Positions 26,835 to 33,748 of a DNA stretch of 36,330 nt are shown piece after piece. The DNA is from Nitrosomonadales bacterium. GTDB taxonomy: Bacteria > Pseudomonadota > Gammaproteobacteria > Burkholderiales > Nitrosomonadaceae. The DNA lies in assembly GCA_009886095.1 (NCBI GenBank), contig VFJL01000035.1:1-36330 (forward strand), given 5' to 3'. Numbering within the stretch: the stretch's first letter is position 1; every line of letters starts with the position of its first letter. The translations under genes and the position numbers were made by a program. The notes beneath the pieces were generated by a model that searched no databases, was not told the DNA's origin, and was given only the letters and a program-made list of their open reading frames with translations.

Positions 26835-27680
26835 TTATAGAGGTGCCCCCAGGTTCGCACCAATAAAATCAGCCAATGCCTTTATCCATGGTTTCTGCAT
26901 AAAAATGAAGCCGTCATTGTGGCCGCCTTGCAATTCCAGGAACTGCTTCGGCTCCGGCGCTGCCTGGAACAGCGCGCGGCCTTGCTCGAACGGCACAATA
27001 TCATCCTGCGGACTATGAGCGACAAATACTGGACAAGTAACCGAGCGCAGATATTCCAGGGTGTTGTATTCGAAACGGGACAGCAGTCGCGCTGGCAGAA
27101 AAGGATAAATTTTTACCGCCATGTCTGGCACGGAAGTGAAAGTGGAAGCCAGCACCAGCGCCCCTGGCTTTTCGTGTGCTGCCAGCCATGCCGCCACCGC
27201 ACCGCCAAGGGATTCACCGAACAGCACCACGCGGGCAGGTGGAACGCCTTTGGTTACGGTGAGGTAGTGCCACGCCGCCTGAGCATCGAGATAAGTACCG
27301 AACTCCGAAGGTGAGCCGCTACTGCGGCCGTAGCCGCGATAATCAAAAATGAAAGTGTCATAGCCCAGCTCGGCCAGCATGGCCAGATAATCCAGGCGAT
27401 AGGAAATATTGCCGGCGTTGCCGTGAAAGAACAGCACCGTCCCCTTGGCTGCAGTGGCGGCAGGTGCTGGTATAAACCAGCCATGCAGAGTCTCATTGTC
27501 GGTAGTAGTGATTTCCACCGATTCGTAAACCAGCCCTATTTGCTCGGGAATGGCGATGAGGTCACGTCCAGTTTCCGGAAAATAGATCAGCCGCGACTGG
27601 GCAAAAAACACCAGCAGTAGCATCGTAACGTAGGTGATTACCGCCATAACGGCTAAGTTGAGCAGCATGCGTGTGAGCAC
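26835..27680 (-). CDS. Membrane-anchored alpha/beta hydrolase (BEM46/ABHD13-like)
   Basis: The 281-aa product has an N-terminal membrane anchor (residues about 5-28, hydrophobic) followed by a serine hydrolase domain. The catalytic triad is visible: nucleophile in VVLFGESLGGAVAAW, acid in AHSPQDDIVPFEQG, and His in LQGGHNDGF. An oxyanion segment FFHGNAGNISYRL and the DYRGYGRSSG motif place it with Bem46-like peptidase S9-type hydrolases. The substrate is unknown. It lies just upstream of the MFS gene on the same strand. Confidence 0.88.
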   Translation of the reverse strand: MLTRMLLNLAVMAVITYVTMLLLVFFAQSRLIYFPETGRDLIAIPEQIGLVYESVEITTTDNETLHGWFIPAPAATAAKGTVLFFHGNAGNISYRLDYLAMLAELGYDTFIFDYRGYGRSSGSPSEFGTYLDAQAAWHYLTVTKGVPPARVVLFGESLGGAVAAWLAAHEKPGALVLASTFTSVPDMAVKIYPFLPARLLSRFEYNTLEYLRSVTCPVFVAHSPQDDIVPFEQGRALFQAAPEPKQFLELQGGHNDGFIFMQKPWIKALADFIGANLGAPL

Positions 27681-27708
27681 GAACTAGTTAATCTCCCTGT
27701 CTCGTGTC

Positions 27709-27714
27709 TATAAT
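27709..27714 (+). promoter_or_regulatory. Likely -10 box of the ppa promoter
   Basis: A perfect TATAAT stands about 30 bp upstream of the ppa ATG. Initiation near 27721 would give a short leader with the AGGAG ribosome binding site. The -35 region (around 27687) is weak. Confidence 0.5.
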
Positions 27715-27742
27715 AGCCATTTTCCAGTCATTAGGAGCACAA

Positions 27743-28291
27743 ATGAATCTCGATCGGGTAAATTCTGGCCGCGACCTCCCCAACGATTTCAACGTCATCA
27801 TCGAAATACCGATGAACGCTGATCCCATCAAGTACGAAGTGGACAAGGAAACCGGCGCCATGTTTGTGGATCGTTTCATGTCCACGTCGATGCACTACCC
27901 GTGCAACTACGGTTATATCCCGCATACGCTGTCAGATGACGGCGATCCGGTGGATGTGCTGATGCTGTCGCCAGTGCCGCTGATCCCCGGCGTGGTGGTG
28001 CGCTGCCGACCGCTAGGCATGTTAAAAATGACCGATGAAGCCGGTGAGGATGCCAAGATCCTGGCGGTACCGATCGACAAGCTCTGTAGACTCTACCGCA
28101 AAAAAAAGTCGCACAAGGACCTGCCGGAACTGGTGCTGTCGCAAATCTCGCATTTCTTCGCCCACTACAAAGATCTGGAAGTGGGCAAATGGGTCAAGAT
28201 CGTTGGCTGGGTTGGGGTCAAAGACGCCAAGGCGGAAATCATGGCCGGAGTCAAGCGCTATAAAGCGGCCAAGAAGAAACCGATGTTTTAG
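27743..28291 (+). CDS. ppa: Inorganic pyrophosphatase (family I)
   Basis: The enzyme hydrolyses pyrophosphate, pulling biosynthetic reactions forward. The 182-aa product starts at an ATG with AGGAG five nt upstream. It has the family features [42 protein letters not shown] with the metal-binding aspartates of the DGDPVD signature, and [14 protein letters not shown]. It ends about 100 bp before the first integron-like cassette boundary and marks the end of the conserved chromosomal block. Confidence 0.95.
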   Translation: MNLDRVNSGRDLPNDFNVIIEIPMNADPIKYEVDKETGAMFVDRFMSTSMHYPCNYGYIPHTLSDDGDPVDVLMLSPVPLIPGVVVRCRPLGMLKMTDEAGEDAKILAVPIDKLCRLYRKKKSHKDLPELVLSQISHFFAHYKDLEVGKWVKIVGWVGVKDAKAEIMAGVKRYKAAKKKPMF

Positions 28292-28391
28292 GAAAATTGG
28301 TTGATGAAATTCATTGAAGTGACAACGATGACAGGGCTGATCAGGTACTGTGGAAATCGGTTATATGCAGCGGTAGCGGTGTCTACTTTAC

Positions 28392-28398
28392 GTTGAGC
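28392..28398 (+). other. Possible cassette insertion point (R' core site)
   Basis: GTTGAGC fits the integron core-site consensus GTTRRRY and lies 30 bp upstream of the next ORF, the usual distance from recombination point to gene start in a cassette. No paired RYYYAAC core was found upstream, so it could be the right half of a decayed attC or an attI-like site. Confidence 0.35.
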
Positions 28399-28428
28399 AT
28401 CACCACCAACCACCACAGGAGTGTCACA

Positions 28429-28836
28429 ATGACAAAGATGGACATGATTTGGATCGCAGCCGCAAGCCTGCTGTATCCGTCTACCTCGTCCAAACGGACG
28501 ATCACGCGCAAAGCAATTCAGGGTCGTGTCACAGAACTGTTCGGTGTATCAATCACGCCAGTGGTTGTTGAGAGGCATTTGGTCAGCTCGGTTGATCGCC
28601 AAGCCGACAAAGGCCAGCCATCGCGAGGCGGTAGCCGTAATCGCTACCTTTACCGAACCCATGATGGAATTACCCCATCCTTGAGCGGAAACTTCCGCCT
28701 ATACAAGACAGCAGATACTCCGCACGATGCGCATGAAAAGACAGGAAAGACACTTCCTGAGGTGGAAATGGTCGCCGCTGAATATCAGCACTTCCTGCAT
28801 TGGTACACCGCCCAGTATTTGAATGCCCCGCACTAA
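28429..28836 (+). CDS. Hypothetical protein in an integron-cassette-like unit
   Basis: The 135-aa product starts at an ATG with AGGAG seven nt upstream (an in-frame TTG at 28393 is less likely). It is soluble and basic, without a signal peptide: MTKMDMIWIAAASLLYPSTS, then a short helix-turn-helix-like stretch (TITRKAIQGRVTELFGVSIT), and a polar loop with GGSRNRYLYRT and GNFRLYK. The layout suggests a small winged-helix-like or nucleic-acid-binding module, but no family can be named. It is bracketed by GTTGAGC on the left and an attC-like site ten bp after its stop codon, as in a mobile gene cassette. Confidence 0.7.
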   Translation: MTKMDMIWIAAASLLYPSTSSKRTITRKAIQGRVTELFGVSITPVVVERHLVSSVDRQADKGQPSRGGSRNRYLYRTHDGITPSLSGNFRLYKTADTPHDAHEKTGKTLPEVEMVAAEYQHFLHWYTAQYLNAPH

Positions 28837-28845
28837 TGACAGTGA

Positions 28846-28910
28846 CGCCCAACCCGACATTCAGCCCGGACTCTGCAAAAGCGTGGAGCCAGTTAATTGT
28901 ACGTTGGGCG
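28846..28910 (+). other. attC-like recombination site 1
   Basis: CGCCCAAC (28846-28853, R'') and GTTGGGCG (28903-28910, R') are exact inverse cores that fit RYYYAAC and GTTRRRY. The inner arms GGACTC and GAGCC can pair with one unpaired base, resembling the extrahelical base of attC hairpins. Total length is 65 bp. It follows the cassette ORF stop by 10 bp, in the orientation expected for an integron array. Confidence 0.6.
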
Positions 28911-28945
28911 ACTTAGATATGCCTCAAGCGACCGTTACACTCCTT

Positions 28946-29041
28946 GAATTAAAGGGGCCAGGATAGAATTAAATGTCCGACTTTACATTCAACCCGGACT
29001 GGCGCTATAAGGAGCTGCACCAGTCGGCTAATTCACACGTT
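28946..29041 (+). repeat. 95-bp direct repeat, copy 1
   Basis: This unit begins GAATTAAAGGGGCCAGG and ends GGCTAATTCACACGTT. It recurs at 29281-29375 with roughly 80-85% identity by eye and a one-base length difference. It contains attC-like site 2, and both copies stop exactly at the GTT cleavage triplet of their R' core. That is consistent with duplication of a cassette end. Confidence 0.8.
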
Positions 29042-29045
29042 GAAG
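28987..29045 (+). other. attC-like recombination site 2
   Basis: R'' is ATTCAAC (28987-28993) and R' is GTTGAAG (29039-29045), inverse cores with one mismatch. The inner arms CCGGACTGG (28994-29002) and CCAGTCGG (29020-29027) pair perfectly apart from one extra G. That is the extrahelical-base arrangement that sets attC strand choice. Length is 59 bp. It is the best-formed attC hairpin of the three. Confidence 0.65.
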
Positions 29046-29224
29046 CAAAAGGAGCCAGGTTCGAGTCATTCTATGCGGTATTACTAGTGTCCGGTTAAAT
29101 TGAGGCGTACCGGCAGCAACACCAGCATTGACAAGGGTTTCAAGCGACTCAGGGGTGTCCACGATTTGAATTTCATATTGCACATTTGCGATCATTCCAA
29201 GGTTTGACAAACCTGGAGTGCGGT

Positions 29225-29275
29225 ATAAACGTGGGCAAGACGCTGTTTGCGCAAGTCATGGAGTATGTGCCGTGG
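29225..29275 (+). pseudogene. Fragment of an IS4-type transposase N-terminus
   Basis: Seventeen codons read INVGKTLFAQVMEYVPW, which matches the conserved N-terminus (M-N-x-G-K-T-L-F-A-Q-x-M) of a group of IS4-family transposases. The start codon has become ATA, and homology ends abruptly at the second copy of the 95-bp repeat. A sequence resembling an IS end, TAGTGTCCGGTTAAATTG, lies at 29085-29102. It is a leftover of an insertion inside the cassette array. Confidence 0.45.
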
Positions 29276-29280
29276 AATGG

Positions 29281-29375
29281 GAATTAAAGGGGCCAGGGTA
29301 GATTAAATACCTGACTTTACATTCAACCCAAACTGATGTCATAAAGAACTACACCAGCCGGCTAATTCACACGTT
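29281..29375 (+). repeat. 95-bp direct repeat, copy 2
   Basis: This is the second copy of the unit at 28946-29041, about 335 bp downstream in the same orientation. It contains attC-like site 3 and ends at the GTT of that site. Differences are scattered substitutions, so the duplication is not recent. Confidence 0.8.
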
Positions 29376-29379
29376 AGCC
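29321..29379 (+). other. attC-like recombination site 3 (degenerate)
   Basis: R'' is ATTCAAC (29321-29327) and R' is GTTAGCC (29373-29379), so the outer cores pair only partly. The inner arms are mutated relative to site 2 (CCAAACTG against CAGCCGG). The position is right for a cassette junction: the next gene starts 15 bp after the R' core. It is probably inactive or weak. Confidence 0.5.
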
Positions 29380-29393
29380 GCCAGAGGAATAAC

Positions 29394-29768
29394 ATGATGA
29401 ATCAATATGATCCCAAGCTTGCACCCAATCTAGACAAGTGGCTCGAACTCGATGAGTAGGAGCGAATCCTTCTTGTCGAACAGCACCACCGTCTCGCACG
29501 TGACAAGCTGCCAAGTCTAACGGCACACGCGATCTTTCATACAATCGTTGAGAATCAGATCGCCTTAAATCTTGAGCCTGTTGTCAGGGCGATGGCACGC
29601 CTCACCAAGGAAGGCTTAACCCGACACGACGCCATCTACGCCATTACTTAGGTTGTCGCCGAGCACATCCACGATCTCTTCAATACAAGTGATGGGCTCA
29701 ACACTTCCCAAGCCCGCTACCACGCGGCTGTTGAAAGACTCAATGCAAAGAATTGGCGTAGCAGCTAA
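29394..29768 (+). pseudogene. DUF1841-like cassette gene broken by two TAG codons
   Basis: The frame runs 125 codons from an ATG with an AGAGG-type ribosome binding site. It is interrupted by TAG at 29457-29459 (after KWLELDE) and at 29649-29651 (after HDAIYAIT). Between and after the stops it keeps good protein sequence (HAIFHTIVENQIALNLEPVV, AEHIHDLF). It resembles the DUF1841 family of small helical proteins; where it has TAG, the family typically has a normal residue, for example Gln at the first site, reachable by one C-to-T change. The reading frame is otherwise intact, so decay looks recent. Function unknown. Confidence 0.7.
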
Positions 29769-29846
29769 CATGTATGTGCTGACTTTGGTACGCTTATAAA
29801 CGCGCCGGAAATTTCTTAACCTGCTTTCTTTTCTAGACTGGAATTC

Positions 29847-30791
29847 ATGAAATCAGTTTGTTACACCTTCCTGCTCGTCTTAATCTTTACGGCATCTGCT
29901 GCGAGCGCATTCGCCTCCGCAGTATCAGGTGGACGCGAGGCTAATACCTTGAATACAGAAATACCGATTAACAGCAAATTCAATAGCAAATTTAAATTAG
30001 CCATGGGAATGCCTGCGGAGATAGCAAAGCTGGAGGCATCAGCGAAAATCAACGCAATCAATGGGGGAATGCTTGAGGAAGAACTTGCGATGGGCGGTGG
30101 CCCATTCCAGAAAGTTGAAACACAGCGAGTAGCCCAACTTGACACTGGAAGTAAGCGGCTACCTATTGCGGGCAAGAAACAAGGTGAAGAGGACAAAGCG
30201 TGCTCTGATTGCCCTGAATTAGTACCCATTCCGGGTAGTAAATTTGCCATCGGCAAATTCGCTGTAACCTTTGATGAATGGGATGCCTGCGTAGCGGGAG
30301 GTGGCTGTGGCGGATATCAACCTGCGGATAATGGCTGGGGACGCGGCAACAGGCCGGTAATCAACGTGAACTGGAACGATGCACAAACCTATATTCAATG
30401 GCTGTCACACAAAACCAGCAAAAACTACCGCCTGCCGAGTGAAAAGGAGTGGGAAATCGCCACGCGTGCCGGCACCACTACCGAGTATTACTGGGGCAAT
30501 GATGTCGGGCATAACAATGCCAATTGCGATGGCTGCGGGAGCGAGTGGGATAACAAAAAAACTGCGCCTGTTGGCAGCTTCAAGCCGAACGCTTTCGGCC
30601 TGTACGATATGATGGGAAATGTCTGGCAATGGACAGATACCTGTTGGCAAGGAAATTGCGTAAAACGTATGTATTGCGGCGGCTCATGGAATCACAGACC
30701 GCAGGATATGCGTGCTACTACGCACAACTGGTTTGATACGACGAAGCGTATGCGTTACCTGGGGTTTCGTCTCGCCATGACACTGCCTTGA
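29847..30791 (+). CDS. Secreted FGE/SUMF1-fold protein without the catalytic cysteine pair
   Basis: The 314-aa product has an N-terminal signal peptide (residues 1 to about 24, cut near ASAFA). A linker of about 95 residues follows, then a formylglycine-generating-enzyme-like domain from about residue 120. Family segments are GKFAVTFDEWDACV, RPVINVNWNDAQTYIQWL, YRLPSEKEWEIATRAGTTTEYYWG, PNAFGLYDMMGNVWQWT, GGSWNHRP and LGFRLA. True FGEs have two cysteines just after GGS; here that stretch has none, so sulfatase activation is unlikely. Eleven cysteines elsewhere suggest disulfides. It begins 78 bp after the broken cassette gene and could itself be accessory. Confidence 0.83.
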   Translation: MKSVCYTFLLVLIFTASAASAFASAVSGGREANTLNTEIPINSKFNSKFKLAMGMPAEIAKLEASAKINAINGGMLEEELAMGGGPFQKVETQRVAQLDTGSKRLPIAGKKQGEEDKACSDCPELVPIPGSKFAIGKFAVTFDEWDACVAGGGCGGYQPADNGWGRGNRPVINVNWNDAQTYIQWLSHKTSKNYRLPSEKEWEIATRAGTTTEYYWGNDVGHNNANCDGCGSEWDNKKTAPVGSFKPNAFGLYDMMGNVWQWTDTCWQGNCVKRMYCGGSWNHRPQDMRATTHNWFDTTKRMRYLGFRLAMTLP

Positions 30792-30856
30792 AGCAGTATA
30801 GCTAAATGGACGATCTTCCCTTCTTCATCTGATCCTCGTAGGGGAAATCTTGGAAC

Positions 30857-30894
30857 ACTAAACAACCACCGGCTAAAACCGGTGGTTGTTTAGT
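30857..30894. terminator. Perfect 16-bp hairpin (terminator or IS-type end)
   Basis: ACTAAACAACCACCGG (30857-30872) and its exact inverse (30879-30894) flank a 6-nt loop CTAAAA. It lies 66 bp after the FGE-like stop codon, a good place for a terminator, and could work in both directions. There is no U-tract after it, so simple intrinsic termination is not certain. The remaining part of this 324-bp gap has only the leader of the next gene, with a possible TATACT -10 box at 30984-30989. Confidence 0.5.
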
Positions 30895-31115
30895 CTGAGA
30901 AACAGTATTTTAGTAGGCTCAAAAGTGTCGAGTGAAGACGGTAAGATTCACTGCTTTTACCTGGATATTTTATAAATTCACCCTATACTGAATTGGTGGC
31001 TTTCAAAGCATCGTTGGAATGTATCTTAAAAGTTAGGCAATTTCACGTTTCTTAGCCAGCCAGAAAGTCAGCGAAGGGAACAATGGAACAATAACCAAAC
31101 AGAAAGGAGACCACC

Positions 31116-32282
31116 ATGCCACTATCAGTTGATCTGCTTCAGCGTGTTGCAGGATTTGAGCTTAATGCTCTGCGAGCAGCGGAGGTTCTGGGCGAAGAGT
31201 TTGAAAAAATCGGCATTTCGCGTCTCGGAACACCAATCCATGACATTAACGGCACGATTCTGTATTACCGTCTCCGGCTGAGCCGTGGCCGGACAGTCTC
31301 GGGTTATGTGGATATCGCAGCGGACGAAGCGCTCGGTGAGCCATTGTTGGCAACCTCAATGGGTCCAATATGGGATGAGAAGCAACTATTGGAGGAGGGT
31401 AGCGCAGCGGCACGCAAAGGCCGACGCGCATTGAAATACGACAACGTCCGCTTTGTTGCCTATAGTTACCCCAAGATTGCGCTTCAGTTTCTGTTAGAGG
31501 GAACAGAAGTTTTGATGCTCGAATTACATACTTGGGCGGAAGTTCCACCGGCTTCATCCAAGGATCGCAAGCTGCTTGAACCGTCAAATTTCGAACGCTG
31601 GAGTTTATTGGATGAGATGCCAGCTCAAGCACGCCGCTCTCGCGCCCTTAGTTTCAAAAAACGTCTCAGCCTGTGGGATGTGCCGGAACTACAACGCATT
31701 GATCCCCGTCTAGTGATGAAGGAAACACTCCAGATTAAAGACTTCGCCATCAAGCTATTTGACAGGCGCGAACTCCACTACTCGGTGCGTGACACTGACC
31801 ACTATCCCTGTTACGAGCTGCGTGGTCAGCAGACAAACGTATGGTGCGTCGGCGCAAGCGTCGAGATGGTGCTTAACTTCTACCGTTACTCCTATGATCA
31901 GATCCGTCTCGCAAAGGAACTCGGCCTGGGGACGCTGGCAACCCCGAATGGCCTGCCATACGCGCGCGTCGGAGATGTCGTCACGGTGATGGAGAACCTG
32001 ACTTCCAATGCGCTGGATGTCACCATGCATACCAATCCAGGATGGAACATATTCCGCAACGAGATCCGTGCAAACCGCCCGTTGATCAGTTTTGTACCCG
32101 GGCATTCCAGGACCGTTGCGGGTTATACCAGCAGCCTGATCGCACTAGTCAACCAGATTCCATTCCGCGGTCTGCTGGTCTATGACCCCTGGCCACCAAA
32201 TGCCGGCGTCATCACACGGTGGGAAAACTTTGCAACTCAGACTTACCAGTATGCTTATTCCTCGGTACTTAAGCAGATTTGA
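31116..32282 (+). CDS. Papain/C39-like cysteine peptidase with N-terminal prodomain
   Basis: The 388-aa product starts at an ATG after a strong AAAGGAG site. The C-terminal half is a papain-fold domain: Gln238/239 and Cys244 in GQQTNVWCVGAS, His330 in FVPGHSRTVAGY, and Asp357 in LLVYDPWPP. These are the expected oxyanion Gln, nucleophile, base and third triad residue of C39/C70-like peptidases. Residues 1-200 have a beta-rich stretch (TILYYRLRLSRGRTVSGYVD) that resembles a propeptide or inhibitor domain. No signal peptide is seen. The gene overlaps the next one by 4 bp. Substrate unknown; no bacteriocin or ABC exporter is nearby. Confidence 0.75.
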   Translation: MPLSVDLLQRVAGFELNALRAAEVLGEEFEKIGISRLGTPIHDINGTILYYRLRLSRGRTVSGYVDIAADEALGEPLLATSMGPIWDEKQLLEEGSAAARKGRRALKYDNVRFVAYSYPKIALQFLLEGTEVLMLELHTWAEVPPASSKDRKLLEPSNFERWSLLDEMPAQARRSRALSFKKRLSLWDVPELQRIDPRLVMKETLQIKDFAIKLFDRRELHYSVRDTDHYPCYELRGQQTNVWCVGASVEMVLNFYRYSYDQIRLAKELGLGTLATPNGLPYARVGDVVTVMENLTSNALDVTMHTNPGWNIFRNEIRANRPLISFVPGHSRTVAGYTSSLIALVNQIPFRGLLVYDPWPPNAGVITRWENFATQTYQYAYSSVLKQI

Positions 32283-32776
32283 ATGGACAGGCATCATCTG
32301 GATGTAATCCGGTCGGGATCAGCAAAGCAGCCCGGCAGCTTCTCGAGAGTTGTACCGTTGGCGATGAGCCGCTGCGCCGTTCTGCAACCATTCTGAATGC
32401 ACTCCCCGTTCTTGCACTGGACGGGGAGCTGCATTCGTGGTTTGTTCCGGTCACGGTGGGCAAACGCCTAACGGCGTTCTTCCAGTTCCTTCCAGACAGC
32501 ACATTGATGCGCTTCTCGTCTTTCTGCCGCAGGCCCGGTGAGTTCGATGGCTGTCCGGTTGCCTCAGATTGGCTTGACCGTGATCGGATTAAATCGCGTG
32601 CCGCAGAGCAGCGACAAATGGATGAGACAACCGGCGAGCCGTTTCTCACCTATGACAGAACCCCAGACCGTCTGGTCTGGGCGGTACCGCTAACACATGT
32701 TCACGGTGATGTCCGGTTACTTTACGTGGCTGAAAATACGGTTTATTCCCCACTCGCTGGAGACACATTCGGTTAA
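32279..32776 (+). CDS. Hypothetical protein coupled to the C39-like peptidase
   Basis: The 165-aa frame starts at a TTG that overlaps the peptidase stop codon (TTGA), an arrangement of translational coupling; no strong ribosome binding site is seen. The sequence is soluble and mixed alpha/beta, with segments ILNALPVLALDGELHSWFVP, RRPGEFDGCPVASDWLDR and DRLVWAVPLTHVHGDVRLLY. No signal peptide or membrane segment is present, and I recognise no family. Close coupling suggests that it acts with the peptidase, for example as chaperone, inhibitor or substrate; that is inference. Confidence 0.6.
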   Translation: MNGQASSGCNPVGISKAARQLLESCTVGDEPLRRSATILNALPVLALDGELHSWFVPVTVGKRLTAFFQFLPDSTLMRFSSFCRRPGEFDGCPVASDWLDRDRIKSRAAEQRQMDETTGEPFLTYDRTPDRLVWAVPLTHVHGDVRLLYVAENTVYSPLAGDTFG

Positions 32777-32886
32777 TCAGAGGGGTAAGGTGTAAAACGG
32801 GAATCATGCACCTTACATGCCTTCACACTGACAATTCACCCATCACGGCGATCCGCGCAAAGCGTCACTTCACGCCTCCAGCCCCC

Positions 32887-33711
32887 TCACTCCCACCCAT
32901 TCAGCTGAAAAAACCCTGCCCGGTTCAACACATCTTCTGAATAATCGCGGTGGGCCGTGTAAAAATCCACATCAAGCCCATTGCGGATGGCCTTGAGGAC
33001 ATTGCCGGGGCCGCAGTTATAAGCCGCTAGTGCCGCGCGTAACAGGGGCTTGCCCTGCAGGTTCTCCTTGCGCTGGAAGAAGCTGAGACAGTCGGCCAGC
33101 ACCTTGCAGCCGTAGAGAATGTTCTGTTGCGGATCCTGCCAGTTGCCGGTACGGGCGAACTCATGAGCATCGAAGTCGATCTGCATCAGACCGCGGCCAA
33201 AGCCGCCGCCGTCCGGGGGCAACGCATCCTGGCGAAAGCGCGCCGGGGCGCCGCGTTTGGCAAAGTCACCAGTACCCCCAGTACTTGCCGGTTTTAAAGC
33301 CAGACCCCAGTTCGATTCGCGTGAACCCAGCCCGCCCAGTACCGGCACGTCGATGTCATACTGTTGCGCGCCTTGCTTGATGAATGCCAGGTATTGGGTG
33401 GCAGCGGCTAGTTGCCTGAGGTACCCGCTGTCGTTGCGCGGAATGGTGGTGGGATAAATCTTGTCGGGCGCCGGTGCCGATATTCCGAGCAGTGCCGCCC
33501 AAGTCAACGCGCCAGCGATGCCATCATCGTCCAGATTGTGTTCACTCTGGAACTGCTTAAGGGCAGCCTCGGTATCACGCCCAAAATGACCATCGGCATC
33601 GAGCGCATAGCCTTCCTGCTTCAACTCATTTTGTAGCTCCTTGACTTCGTCGCATAGTTCTGGCGACGTGTGGTCGTAGCCATCGTTCAATCTCAAGATT
33701 GGTCGGCTCAT
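32887..33711 (-). CDS. Peptidoglycan-binding, lysozyme/transglycosylase-like protein
   Basis: The 274-aa product joins a PG_binding_1 domain to a lysozyme-fold domain. The first lies at about residues 15-75 (VKELQNELKQEGYALDADGH, then FGRDTEAALKQFQ). The second runs from about residue 105: Glu132 in GSRESNWGL is the likely catalytic acid, followed by GRGLMQID and AAYNCGPGNVLKAI. The start is an ATG with GGGGG nine nt upstream; an in-frame GTG 36 bp earlier abuts the metacaspase stop. No signal peptide is seen, as in phage endolysins. It is the second gene of an operon with the metacaspase, 37 bp downstream. Confidence 0.85.
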   Translation of the reverse strand: MSRPILRLNDGYDHTSPELCDEVKELQNELKQEGYALDADGHFGRDTEAALKQFQSEHNLDDDGIAGALTWAALLGISAPAPDKIYPTTIPRNDSGYLRQLAAATQYLAFIKQGAQQYDIDVPVLGGLGSRESNWGLALKPASTGGTGDFAKRGAPARFRQDALPPDGGGFGRGLMQIDFDAHEFARTGNWQDPQQNILYGCKVLADCLSFFQRKENLQGKPLLRAALAAYNCGPGNVLKAIRNGLDVDFYTAHRDYSEDVLNRAGFFQLNGWE

Positions 33712-33748
33712 GGAACTATTCCCCCTGTGGTATATCTCCGGTAGCACC

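Noticed and set aside
29763-29846. A fourth attC after the DUF1841-like gene (GCTAAC at its stop)
   Set aside because: No GTTRRRY partner or pairing inner arms are found before the FGE-like gene; if a site existed it has been lost.
32269-32649. 126-aa minus-strand frame opposite the 165-aa gene
   Set aside because: The plus-strand frame is coupled to the upstream peptidase and has the more protein-like sequence; the minus frame has an excess of Arg and Ser typical of an antisense shadow.
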